Source: CAMYMQ01 sp963730305
GTDB lineage: Bacteria > Pseudomonadota > Alphaproteobacteria > Bin65
DNA length: 64,000 nucleotides
Assembly: GCA_963730305.1 (NCBI GenBank)
Contig: CAVSRB010000007.1
Coordinates: forward strand, 310,001 to 374,000
Direction of reading: 5' to 3'
Each line of letters starts with the position of its first letter. The stretch's first letter is position 1. Below are positions 18,193 through 26,109 of the stretch, piece by piece. Under the pieces are notes generated by a model that was not told the DNA's origin, ran no database searches, and worked only from the letters and a program-made list of their open reading frames with translations. Position numbers and translations under genes: made by a program.

Positions 18193-19055
18193 AGCGTCGT
18201 CCGCACTTCCCACAGCTCGGGGAACAGGCGCATGTCGACCGCCCGGCGCAGGTAGCCGACGCCCGAGGTGCCGCCGGTGCCGATCTTGTGGCCGATCACC
18301 CGCTCGACCGTGTTGGCGTGGCGGAAGCGCCAGGTCTGGAACAAATCGTCGATGTCGAGCAGGTCCTCGGCGAGCTTGTAGAGCTCCCAATACTTGTCCG
18401 GGTTGCGGTAGGTCTCGGTCCAGGCGGCGAGCACGCTGTCGTTGGCCTCGCGGGTGACGCTCCAGTCGCGCTCCAGGCACTCGGCGTCGATGGCGAAGCC
18501 GCGCCGGGCGAGCAGCATGATGACCTCGTCGTAGAGGCTGGGCTGCTCGAGCAGCTCCTTCAGGCGCGCGTAGATGTCCGGCCGGTGGGCGTGCGGCTTC
18601 ATCATGCCCGGGTTCTTGTTGCCGAACATGAACTCGATCGAGCGGTACTGGAACGACTGGAAACCCGACGACTTGCCCAGCCCGTCGCGGAAGGCGAGAT
18701 AGTCGGTCGGCGTCATCGTGGTCAGGATGTGCCAGGCCTGGATCAGGTTCTCCTGGATGCGCTTGACCCGGGCGAAGATCTTGAAGGCGGGGCGCAGGTC
18801 GTCGGCGCGGACCAGCGGCAGGGCGGCGTTGAGCTCGTGGATCATCAGCTTCATCCACAGCTCCTTGACCTGGTGCAGGATGAAGAACAGCGTCTCGTCG
18901 TGCGCGCCGGTGACCGGGGTCTGGGCGTCGAGGATCTTATCGAGCTGCAGGAAGTCGTGGTAGCTGAGCTGCCCCTTCATGTCGGCGTGATAATGCTCGC
19001 CGGCAAAGCGGCCGCCGATATCGCTGTCGCCCAGGGTCTGCTTCGGATCGCTCAT
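18189..19055 (-). CDS. kynA: Tryptophan 2,3-dioxygenase
   Basis: A 288-residue heme enzyme opening the indole ring of tryptophan to N-formylkynurenine, the first step of the kynurenine pathway. Family hallmarks are LSYHDFLQLDKILDAQ, DETLFFILHQVKELWMKL, SSGFQSFQYRSIEF and, near the C-terminus, RFRHANTVERVIGHKIGTGG, which carries the heme-proximal His and substrate loop. Length is normal. kynU is absent from the window; an alpha/beta hydrolase at 37899-38762 resembles kynurenine formamidase but lies 19 kb away. It diverges from a TrpB2 gene. Confidence 0.96.
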   Translation of the reverse strand: MSDPKQTLGDSDIGGRFAGEHYHADMKGQLSYHDFLQLDKILDAQTPVTGAHDETLFFILHQVKELWMKLMIHELNAALPLVRADDLRPAFKIFARVKRIQENLIQAWHILTTMTPTDYLAFRDGLGKSSGFQSFQYRSIEFMFGNKNPGMMKPHAHRPDIYARLKELLEQPSLYDEVIMLLARRGFAIDAECLERDWSVTREANDSVLAAWTETYRNPDKYWELYKLAEDLLDIDDLFQTWRFRHANTVERVIGHKIGTGGTSGVGYLRRAVDMRLFPELWEVRTTL

Positions 19056-19089
19056 CCAATTCGCCTTCTCGTTGCGCTATGCGTCGAAT

Positions 19090-19125
19090 TTGACGTTTTA
19101 CCGCCTGCCGTTATTCGATAAAACG
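19090..19125. promoter_or_regulatory. Inverted repeat and putative promoter between kynA and trpB2
   Basis: CGTTTTA (19094-19100) and TAAAACG (19119-19125) are perfect 7-bp arms with an 18-bp spacer. TTGACG at 19090-19095 could be a -35 for trpB2. The location between a tryptophan-degrading and a tryptophan-making gene makes a shared switch attractive, but no regulator gene is adjacent. Confidence 0.35.
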
Positions 19126-19188
19126 CGACAACTCCGCACGTCGCGGATCCGGGCACGACAGCCGGCGACCAGGGAGGACCGAACCGCC

Positions 19189-20556
19189 ATGGCAAAGCAA
19201 ATCAAATATCTTCTCAACGAGAAGGATATCCCGAAGGATTGGTACAACATCGTGGCGGACTTCAAGAACCCGCCACCGCCGGTCCTCCATCCGGGCACGG
19301 GCCAGCCGGTCGGGCCAGACGATCTGGCGCCGCTGTTCCCGATGGAGATCATCATGCAGGAGGTCTCCGCCGAGCGGTATATCGAGATCCCGAAGACCCT
19401 GCGCGACGTCTATCGCCAGTGGCGGCCGTCGCCGCTGCACCGCGCCCGGCGGCTGGAGCAGGCGCTCGATACCCCGGCGAAGATCTACTACAAGTACGAG
19501 GGCGTCAGCCCGGCCGGCAGCCACAAGCCGAACACCGCGCTGGCCCAGGCCTTCTACAACAAGAAGGAAGGCGTCAAGCGGCTGACCACCGAGACCGGCG
19601 CCGGCCAGTGGGGCTCGTCGCTGGCGCTCGCGGGCGCCTTCTTCGGCCTCGAGGTCGAGGTCTTCATGGTCAAGATCTCCTACAACCAGAAGCCGTACCG
19701 CCGCGCCTTCATGGAGACCTTCGGCGCGACCTGCCACGCCAGCCCGTCGACCCTGACCGAGGCCGGCAAGGCGATCCTCAAGGAGAACCCGGACAGCAAC
19801 GGCTCGCTCGGCATCGCGATCTCGGAGGCGGTCGAGCTGGCGGTCCAGCGCGACGACACCAAGTATTCGCTGGGCAGCGTGCTCAACCACGTCATGCTGC
19901 ACCAGACGGTGATCGGCCAGGAAGCGATCAAGCAGATGGAGATGGCCGACGACTGGCCCGACTACGTCATCGGCAGCACCGGCGGCGGGTCGAACTTCGC
20001 CGGCCTCGCCTTCCCCTTCATCGGCGAGAAGCTGCGCGGCGGCCAGAAGGCGGAGATCGTCGCGGTCGAGCCTGCGGCCTGCCCGACCCTGACCAAGGGC
20101 CAGTACGCCTACGACTTCGGCGACACCGGCAAGATGACGCCGCTGGTCAAGATGCACACGCTCGGCTCGGCCTTCGTGCCGCCGGGCTTCCACGCCGGCG
20201 GGCTGCGCTATCACGGCATGGCGCCGCTGGTCAGCCAGCTCACCGCGGAAGGCGAGATCAAGCCGCGCGCCTATCACCAGACCGAGTGCTTCGCCGCGGG
20301 CGTGGCCTTCGCCAAGGCCGAGGGCATCGTCCCCGCGCCGGAGGCCAACCACGCGGTCAAGGCGGCCATCGACATCGCGCTGGACTGCAAGCGGGACGGC
20401 ACCAAGAAGACCATCCTGTTCAACTTGAGCGGCCACGGCTATTTCGACATGCAGGCCTACACCGACTTCACCGCCGGCAAGCTGCGGGACGAAGACTTCA
20501 ACCAGGACGAGCTGGCCATGGCCCTGGCCGGCCTGCCCAAGGTGGCCGCCGAGTAG
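19189..20556 (+). CDS. trpB2: TrpB2-type tryptophan synthase beta chain
   Basis: A 455-residue PLP enzyme of the TrpB2 branch, longer than TrpB1 (about 400). The N-terminal NEKDIPKDWYNIVADF is TrpB2-specific. The PLP lysine lies in GSHKPNTALAQ, and the phosphate loop is IGSTGGGSNFAGL. It converts serine plus indole to tryptophan; many TrpB2 enzymes act without TrpA as indole salvage enzymes. No trpA is adjacent, which fits salvage. ATG 19189 has AGGGAGGA ten bases upstream. A strong terminator follows. Confidence 0.93.
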   Translation: MAKQIKYLLNEKDIPKDWYNIVADFKNPPPPVLHPGTGQPVGPDDLAPLFPMEIIMQEVSAERYIEIPKTLRDVYRQWRPSPLHRARRLEQALDTPAKIYYKYEGVSPAGSHKPNTALAQAFYNKKEGVKRLTTETGAGQWGSSLALAGAFFGLEVEVFMVKISYNQKPYRRAFMETFGATCHASPSTLTEAGKAILKENPDSNGSLGIAISEAVELAVQRDDTKYSLGSVLNHVMLHQTVIGQEAIKQMEMADDWPDYVIGSTGGGSNFAGLAFPFIGEKLRGGQKAEIVAVEPAACPTLTKGQYAYDFGDTGKMTPLVKMHTLGSAFVPPGFHAGGLRYHGMAPLVSQLTAEGEIKPRAYHQTECFAAGVAFAKAEGIVPAPEANHAVKAAIDIALDCKRDGTKKTILFNLSGHGYFDMQAYTDFTAGKLRDEDFNQDELAMALAGLPKVAAE

Positions 20557-20582
20557 GCGAAGACCGCAATCCACCGACGACC

Positions 20583-20613
20583 GAACGGGCCCCGAATGGG
20601 GCCCGTTCCTTTT
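20583..20613 (+). terminator. Rho-independent terminator after trpB2
   Basis: GAACGGGCCCC (20583-20593) and GGGGCCCGTTC (20598-20608) form a perfect 11-bp stem with a GAAT loop, followed by CTTTTC. Confidence 0.88.
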
Positions 20614-20719
20614 CGGCCGTCAGCACCCGCCGGCCGGCCGCTTGACAGCCTCGCGGGAATCATGCCTGAACCGGGCCCGACAACGGCGCCGAGCGCCGGC
20701 GACTTCGAGGAGGACCCCC

Positions 20720-21340
20720 ATGAAGCTCTATTCCTTCACCGGCGCCTGCGCGCTCGCGCCCCACATCGCCCTGAACTGGGCCGGCGCGGACTACGAGCTG
20801 GAGCTGATCAAGCGCAGCGACACCCGCGAACCCGATTTCCTGAAGCTCAACCCGATCGGCAAGGTGCCGGTGCTGATCCGCGACGACGGCACCGTGATGA
20901 CCCACGTCAACCCGATCCTGATGTGGATCGCCGAGAGCTATCCCGACGCCGGGCTGCTCCCCGACGCCGACGGCCCGGGCGATCCCTACCCGCTGCGCAA
21001 GTGGCTGGCCGAGTTCAACGGCGACATCCACCCGGCCTTCACCCCCTATTTCCTGACCTTCCGCCTGATCGACGACAAGGAGGCGCAGAAGGCGGTCAAG
21101 GTGAAGGCGGCCCAGGAGGTCGACTTCCAGCTCTCGGTGGTCGAGCGCCACATGGAGGGCCGCGACTGGATGATGGGCGACGGCAAGTCGATCCTCGACG
21201 CCTATCTCTACGTCTTCTGCCGCTGGGCCGAGTTCCTGCCCAAGCCGCTGTCGGAATACCCCAACCTCGCCGCCTTCACCGCGCGGATGAACGAGGACGC
21301 GGGCGTCCAGGCGGCGACCAAGGCGCAGGGCCTGGGCTAG
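20720..21340 (+). CDS. Glutathione S-transferase
   Basis: A 206-residue cytosolic GST with N-terminal thioredoxin fold. MKLYSFTGACALAPHIALNWAG has the Cys/Ser-rich first turn of beta/theta-like bacterial GSTs. NPIGKVPVLIRDDG holds the cis-proline, and the C-terminal helical domain contains LSVVERHMEGRDWMMGDGKS followed by the N-capping ILDAY. Met 20720 is chosen because GAGGAGGA lies six bases upstream. It is convergent with the unknown gene and reductive-dehalogenase-like gene next door. Confidence 0.92.
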   Translation: MKLYSFTGACALAPHIALNWAGADYELELIKRSDTREPDFLKLNPIGKVPVLIRDDGTVMTHVNPILMWIAESYPDAGLLPDADGPGDPYPLRKWLAEFNGDIHPAFTPYFLTFRLIDDKEAQKAVKVKAAQEVDFQLSVVERHMEGRDWMMGDGKSILDAYLYVFCRWAEFLPKPLSEYPNLAAFTARMNEDAGVQAATKAQGLG

Positions 21341-21365
21341 GCCGGATCATCCCCCGGGGGGCGGT

Positions 21366-21743
21366 TCAGGCGGGAGCTTGGGCCGCCGCCCAATCGGTCA
21401 ACGCCGCCTCCCAGTCGCCACGGCTGAAGGCGACGATGCGCAGCGGCTCCTCGGGGGTCCACATCAGCTCGAACGCGATCAGCGGCGCGCGCACCTGCAG
21501 GGTGTAGCGCGGGCGCCAGTGCGGCTGGGTCTGGATCAGCTCCGGCGCCGCCAGCGCGGCGGGAACGTCCGCCGGCAGGTCGGGCCCGGTCAGGCGCAGG
21601 CGGAAGCGGACGCCGGCGCGCTCTGCCGCGACGGTCCAGCCGTCGCCGTCCCGCTCCCCGGTCGCGAGCACGGCGAGCGCGGCGCGTGCCAGGCGGATGA
21701 CGTCGGCCGGCGTTTCCAGCGCCTTGGTGGTCGCGGCGGTCAT
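21366..21743 (-). CDS. Conserved protein of unknown function coupled to the reductive-dehalogenase-like gene
   Basis: A 125-residue soluble protein with no signal peptide or membrane segment. It looks alpha/beta with a hydrophobic core (VIRLARAALAVLA; TLQVRAPLIAFELMW; LRIVAFSRGDWEAALTDWA). I do not recognise the family. Its ATG overlaps the stop of the Fe-S gene upstream (ATGA), so it is co-translated and may be an accessory or chaperone for that enzyme, which is inference. Confidence 0.65.
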   Translation of the reverse strand: MTAATTKALETPADVIRLARAALAVLATGERDGDGWTVAAERAGVRFRLRLTGPDLPADVPAALAAPELIQTQPHWRPRYTLQVRAPLIAFELMWTPEEPLRIVAFSRGDWEAALTDWAAAQAPA

Positions 21744-22726
21744 ACCCTCGTGTCGACCTCGCGGCGGGTGCCGGCGAGCTCCGGATCGCTGTCGGCCGCG
21801 CCGGCCTTCGGTTTGTCGAAGCCCGCGGCCTTGCGCGCCTGCACGAAGGCCTTGAAGATCGACTTGGTCTCCGCGCTGCCGTTCTCCTTGTGGATGTAGG
21901 GGCAGACGTCGACGCAGATGTGGCAGTATTCCGGCCGCAGGCGTGAGATCGGGTAGCATTTCTCGGTATCGATCAGCCACCGCTTGATCCCGTCGGTGAC
22001 GATGTAGTCCGCGCTGTCGGCGACCGCGTCGCCCGGACAGGCGGTCGAACAGAGCCGGCAGGTCATGCAGTAGTCCTGGGCGCCGAACGCGATCGGCCGG
22101 TCGACGGCGAGCGGCAGGGTCGTGGTCACGAAGGCGGGCCGCCAGCTCGACCCGAAGCTCGGGTTGATCAGGCTGCCGTGCTTGCCGAGCTCGCCGAAAC
22201 CGGCGCGGTAGAGGGTCGGCAGCGCCTGGATCTCGGTGCCGCCGTTGTGGTGCGCCGTGGCCGGATAGCCGAGCTCCTCGCGGATATAGCGCGCGAGCTC
22301 GGTGACGATCTCGGCGCAGCGCGCGTAGACCCGGAAGGCCTCGACGTCGACCGCGTCCGGCCCCTCCAGCACCCTGGCGTAGGTCTCCTTGACGATGATG
22401 CCGATGGCGAAGTCGTGGTCGAGCTCCTGGTCGATCTCGATCAGCTCCGGCGCCAGCGCCGCGATCCCGGCCTGATCGGCGCCGAGCGCCAGCGCCTTCG
22501 CCTTGATCGCCTCGGCCATCGCCGCGGGATCGTCGACCGTCACGCGCTTGTCGGCGACGGGACCGTCCCGCGCAGGCGCCAGGTCGCGCCAGCGCTGCAT
22601 GTGCTCCTCGCGCGCCTTCAGCCGGCGGGCGAAGAAGGGCACGTCGTCGAGCCCCCGGTCGAGCAGCATCCGGTTGAGCAGCGGGTCCTGCAGATCCTGG
22701 CGACGGATCCAGCTCGTGCCTCGCAT
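21740..22726 (-). CDS. Reductive-dehalogenase-like iron-sulfur protein
   Basis: A 328-residue protein. Two [4Fe-4S] motifs lie near the C-terminus: C220-x2-C223-x2-C226-x3-C230-P and C257-x10-C268-x2-C271-x3-C275-P, the RdhA spacing. Upstream, LYRAGFGELGKHGSLINPSFGSSWRPAF and FVTTTLPLAVDRPI match the cobalamin-binding core of reductive dehalogenases. There is no Tat signal, so it is cytoplasmic, and it lacks the C-terminal reductase of self-sufficient types such as NpRdhA. Epoxyqueuosine reductase shares the fold but its motifs fit less well. Whether it dehalogenates is unknown. GGGAGG precedes ATG 22726. Confidence 0.78.
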   Translation of the reverse strand: MRGTSWIRRQDLQDPLLNRMLLDRGLDDVPFFARRLKAREEHMQRWRDLAPARDGPVADKRVTVDDPAAMAEAIKAKALALGADQAGIAALAPELIEIDQELDHDFAIGIIVKETYARVLEGPDAVDVEAFRVYARCAEIVTELARYIREELGYPATAHHNGGTEIQALPTLYRAGFGELGKHGSLINPSFGSSWRPAFVTTTLPLAVDRPIAFGAQDYCMTCRLCSTACPGDAVADSADYIVTDGIKRWLIDTEKCYPISRLRPEYCHICVDVCPYIHKENGSAETKSIFKAFVQARKAAGFDKPKAGAADSDPELAGTRREVDTRV

Positions 22727-22839
22727 GGCGGCCTCCCTTCCGCGTTTGAGCCAACCTAACGAGGCGGAGGCGAAGCTGACAAATGTGAATCGCGCATCGG
22801 CGTCGCCCGGCCTGACGCCGCGGCGCCTTGGGCGCGCGC

Positions 22840-23274
22840 CTAGTCCGCACCGTCGTCGTAGGCGGCCAGCTTGAGCATCACCGCCGCCGCGTCGAGCAGC
22901 ACCGTGCGCTCCGCCGCGGTCAGCGTGGCTGCCATCGCTTTTTCGAGCCAGCGCCGCCGCGCCCGCAGGTCGGCGGCCAGCACCGCCGCGCCGCGCGGCG
23001 TCAGCCCGAGCAGCAAGGCGCGCCCGTCTGCGGGGTCGGGTTCGCGGGCGATCAGGCCGTCGCGCTCGAGCCCGGCGATCAGCCGGGTCAGCGACTGCGG
23101 CTGGAGCCGCTCCTCCTCGGCGAGCCGGACCGCGGGCACCGGCCCGAGCCGCCGCAGCGCGCCCAGGATCGCCAGCCCCGCCAGGGTCACCGAATCCCGC
23201 GGCCGCGCCGCCCGCATTCGGCGGCCGAGCAGCAACAGGCCGCGGACCACCGACGCCGTTTGCGCCTCTTCCAT
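22840..23274 (-). CDS. MarR-family transcriptional regulator
   Basis: A 144-residue MarR protein: helix-turn-helix LAEEERLQPQSLTRLIAGLERDGLI at residues 51-75, wing with DPADGRALLLGLTPRG at 80-95, and a long C-terminal dimer helix. It diverges from a FUSC transporter; a 17-bp perfect palindrome overlaps promoter elements in both directions, so it probably represses both and is released by an effluxed compound. Confidence 0.9.
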   Translation of the reverse strand: MEEAQTASVVRGLLLLGRRMRAARPRDSVTLAGLAILGALRRLGPVPAVRLAEEERLQPQSLTRLIAGLERDGLIAREPDPADGRALLLGLTPRGAAVLAADLRARRRWLEKAMAATLTAAERTVLLDAAAVMLKLAAYDDGAD

Positions 23275-23305
23275 GTTTCGCTCGCCTCGCTCGAAGGACA
23301 GACCA

Positions 23306-23334
23306 TATAATACGCATTGCGTATTAATTGGCAA
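23306..23334. promoter_or_regulatory. Divergent promoters with MarR-type operator
   Basis: AATACGCATTGCGTATT (23309-23325) is a perfect palindrome of 8-bp arms around one base. On the minus strand TTGCCA (23334-23329), a 16-bp spacer and TATTAT (23312-23307) drive the MarR gene. On the plus strand a perfect TATAAT at 23306-23311 serves the FUSC gene. The palindrome overlaps both, as expected for a dual repressor site. Confidence 0.75.
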
Positions 23335-23362
23335 CGACGCGCGGGAGATCGAGAGGCGTGGC

Positions 23363-24484
23363 ATGAGGCCGGCGGGCCGACGGACACATCTGGGCGAAGC
23401 CCTGCGCTGGTCGACCGACGCGGCGACGGACTGGCTGGCCGTGCTCGGCTCGGGTCTGGGCATGGCCGGCGCGGCGCTGGCCGGCGCCGCGGCCGGCGAC
23501 CTGCGCGCGGGGCTGGGCGCGGCGCTCGGCGGGCTCGTGCTCAGCGGGGTCGCCACCGCAGCGACCGCCAGGGCGCACGCCGGGGCGATGATCCGGGCGC
23601 TGGTCCCGGCGGCCCTGGCCGCGACCGCGGCGGCGCTGGCCGGCGGCCACGGCTGGGTGTCGGATACGCTGGTCGTGCTGCTGGCGGGCATCGCGGCGGT
23701 GTTCAGCGGCATCAGCCGCGCCGCCGGCGAGGTGGCGGTCCGCTTCATCCTGTTCCTGGTCATCGTCGCCGCCGTCGCCGCCGGCACGCCCGACCGGGCG
23801 GGGCTGGTGACCCTGATGCTGGCCGGGGCGCTGTGGACGGCCGTGGTCACCTTCGCCCTCGCCGCCGCCGTGCGCGCGGTCGCCCGCACGCCCCGAGCAC
23901 CCGGCGACGCCCCTGCCGTCCGGCCGACGCGGGCGCAACTCGCCGCCCACTGGCTGCGCTCACTCGGCACCCTGGCGGGGTGGCAATATCCGCTGCGCCT
24001 CGTGCTCTGCCTCGGCATCGCCTTCGCGCTGCGCCACCTGGGGTCCGGCCACCACCTCACCTGGATCGCGCTGACCGTGGTGCTGCTGGCCGAGCGGCAG
24101 ATCGAGGCCGTCCCGGTCCGGGCGACCCAGCGTGCGCTGGGGACCCTGATCGGCGTGCTGATCGCGGGGCTGCTGCTCGCCGACGCTCCGCCGGCGTGGG
24201 CGCTGGTCGTCGGGGTCGGCCTGTTCGGCGCGGCGCGGACGCTGCTGCGCGTCCGCAACTACCTCGCCTACACCGCGGCGATGACGCCGCTGATCATCGT
24301 GATCCTCGACGCCGGCGGGCCGGTCGAGACCGGCATCCTGGTCGACCGCGTGATCGCGACCCTGGTCGCCGCGGCGCTGGTGATCGGGGTGAACTTGGCG
24401 GTCGGGTGGCTCGTCAATCGCGCCGGGCGGAGCGCCGCGGCGACCAAGCCCCAGCCATCCGGCGGCGCGCGCGAAGCGTCTTGA
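23363..24484 (+). CDS. FUSC-family (aromatic-acid-exporter-like) inner-membrane protein
   Basis: A 373-residue protein with two halves of about five or six membrane segments each (residues 25-170 and 205-355) separated by a hydrophilic linker near 175-195. The second half has LRHLGSGHHLTWIALTVVLL and PVRATQRALGTLIGVLIAG, matching the FUSC/AaeB-type motif with its conserved RxxGT. Such proteins export aromatic acids or fusaric acid, sometimes with an HlyD-type partner, which is missing here. ATG 23363 has GAGAGG seven bases upstream. Regulation is probably by the divergent MarR. Confidence 0.82.
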   Translation: MRPAGRRTHLGEALRWSTDAATDWLAVLGSGLGMAGAALAGAAAGDLRAGLGAALGGLVLSGVATAATARAHAGAMIRALVPAALAATAAALAGGHGWVSDTLVVLLAGIAAVFSGISRAAGEVAVRFILFLVIVAAVAAGTPDRAGLVTLMLAGALWTAVVTFALAAAVRAVARTPRAPGDAPAVRPTRAQLAAHWLRSLGTLAGWQYPLRLVLCLGIAFALRHLGSGHHLTWIALTVVLLAERQIEAVPVRATQRALGTLIGVLIAGLLLADAPPAWALVVGVGLFGAARTLLRVRNYLAYTAAMTPLIIVILDAGGPVETGILVDRVIATLVAAALVIGVNLAVGWLVNRAGRSAAATKPQPSGGAREAS

Positions 24485-24520
24485 TCGCCTCCGGTAAAAT
24501 ACTTACTATCCGGTCAGTAA
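24481..24520 (+). promoter_or_regulatory. Promoter and palindromic operator of the aromatic-pathway TetR gene
   Basis: TTGATC (24481-24486), a 17-bp spacer and TACTAT (24504-24509) form a promoter. TTACTATCCGGTCAGTAA (24503-24520) is palindromic in 14 of 18 bases and covers the -10, the layout of a self-repressing TetR operator. Confidence 0.7.
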
Positions 24521-24536
24521 CTTTTGGAACCGACCG

Positions 24537-25214
24537 ATGACCGCCCTGCCCGCCCGTCCCGCCACCAAGCGCGAACAGCGCGAAGCCAGCATCGAACGGC
24601 TGCTCGGCACCGCCCTGTCGCGCTTCGTCGGCCAGGGCTTCAGCCACACCACGGTCGAGCAGATCGCCGACGACGCCGGGCTGACCAAGGGCTCGGTCTA
24701 TTTCTACTTCAAGGGCAAGGACGCGCTGCTGATGGCCGTGCTCGACCGGGTCGAGCAGGTCGTGGTCGACGACATGATCGGCCGGGTCTCGGCCGCCGGG
24801 CCGGGCGCCGCCGACAAGCTGGTCGCCTTCGTCCACGGCCAGGCGCGCCTCGGCGTCGACCGCTGGGAGCACGTGCTGCTCTTGATCCTGATGTCGCTCG
24901 AATTCGCCGGCCGCGGCGGGCCGATCGAGGACCGCACCAAGGCGATCTACGCGCGCATGTACCGGACGATCGAGGACGTCATCGCCCTGGGCAAGCGCCA
25001 GGGCGTCTTCCGCGACGACCTGCGCACCCGCGAGCAGGCGGCGATCGTCATGGCCGGCCACGACGGCACCTTCCTGGAATGGTACCGGCGCGGCGCCGAC
25101 TTCGACGGCGAGGAACTGGTCCGCGCGCTGCGCACCGCGACGCTCGGTGGCCTCGTCGAGAGAACCGAAGATACCGAAGGGGCCGGGACGCCCCCGACCC
25201 AAGGGAGAGACTGA
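24537..25214 (+). CDS. TetR-family regulator of the oxygenase/CoA-ligase operon
   Basis: A 225-residue repressor. The helix-turn-helix TTVEQIADDAGLTKGSVYFYFKGKDALLMAVLD spans residues 38-70; the C-terminal ligand domain includes ILMSLEFAGRGGPIEDRTKAIY. Its stop overlaps the start of the PaaA-like oxygenase gene by one base, so it is co-transcribed with the pathway. The likely effector is a CoA ester or acid of the pathway, by analogy with PaaR-type regulators. The operator lies directly over its promoter. Confidence 0.9.
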   Translation: MTALPARPATKREQREASIERLLGTALSRFVGQGFSHTTVEQIADDAGLTKGSVYFYFKGKDALLMAVLDRVEQVVVDDMIGRVSAAGPGAADKLVAFVHGQARLGVDRWEHVLLLILMSLEFAGRGGPIEDRTKAIYARMYRTIEDVIALGKRQGVFRDDLRTREQAAIVMAGHDGTFLEWYRRGADFDGEELVRALRTATLGGLVERTEDTEGAGTPPTQGRD

Positions 25215-25973
25215 TGGCCCAAGCAGACGTGCACGGATCGACCAAGGTCGCCGCCCCGGAGGGACTGCGCATGTACAAGAAGGACGATCCCGCGATGCCG
25301 GAGGAGTTCCGGCAGTTCATGATCAAGCTGCTCAAGCACGCCCACGTCGAGAACAACGGCAACCCGCACTATCACGACGTGCTCGCCAACATCGCCGAGG
25401 CCGGGCTGCGCTACGCGCCCGTCCGGGCGCGAGATGCTGATCGAGGCCGAGATCGTCAAGCAGGAGGTCAACCACGGCCAGATCGTCGCCAACATCATCA
25501 AGAGCCTGGGCGAGGACCCGTTCTACGACAAGCCGGTCGGCCAGTACGCCTTCCACATCCCGCTGCAGTGCTGGGGCGACGTCGCCTGGTTCCACATGCT
25601 GATCGACCGGGTCGGCCTCTATGTCGGCATCGAGTGGCTGGGCAGCACTTACGAGCCGCTGGCGCGGGTCTCCGACCAGCTCGAGAAGGACGAGTATTTC
25701 CACGCCAACGCCGGCTTCCGCTTCCTCAAGCAGATCGCCCGCGACCCCGAGGCCAAGCGCGAGGCGCAGGACCTGCTGCACAAATGGTGGCCCGCCGCGC
25801 TCGACATGTTCGGCCGCTCGGATTCGAGGAATTCGGAGATCTACGTACGCTGGGGCATCAAGGGCAAAGGCAACGCCGATTTGCGCAACCAATACATCGC
25901 GGACACCGTGCCGCTGATCGAGGAACTGGGCTTCGACGTGCCCGACAATCTGGCGAACCGCCGCTTCCTATAG
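25214..25973 (+). CDS. PaaA-like phenylacetyl-CoA epoxidase family di-iron protein, one-base frame break
   Basis: The corrected product is about 252 residues. The frame changes near 25420 (apparent one-base insertion): restoring it gives LRYAPSGREMLIEAEIVKQEVNHGQ. Carboxylate/His ligands for two irons are visible in KHAHVENNG (near residue 45), EAEIVKQEVNHGQ and EKDEYFHANAGF. The length and KWWPAALDMFGRSDSRNSE match the PaaA (phenylacetic acid catabolic) superfamily more than PaaC. PaaB, PaaC and the PaaE reductase are absent, so it is a stand-alone or divergent member; other genome loci could supply partners. A CoA-ligase gene follows. Confidence 0.78.
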
Positions 25974-26109
25974 ACGAGACGTCATTCGCGCGGGCTCCGG
26001 CGGTCGAGCTTCAGTACCCCACCCCGACCGCCGCCCCGCGCGAATGGCGGCACCGAGCGAACAGCGGTAAGCTGACAAGAAAAACAGACCCTTAGGGAGG
26101 AATGCCGAG

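Noticed and set aside
21740..22726. Epoxyqueuosine reductase (QueG) for the Fe-S protein
   Set aside because: The cysteine spacing and the segments before them fit the reductive-dehalogenase pattern better, though the two families are related.
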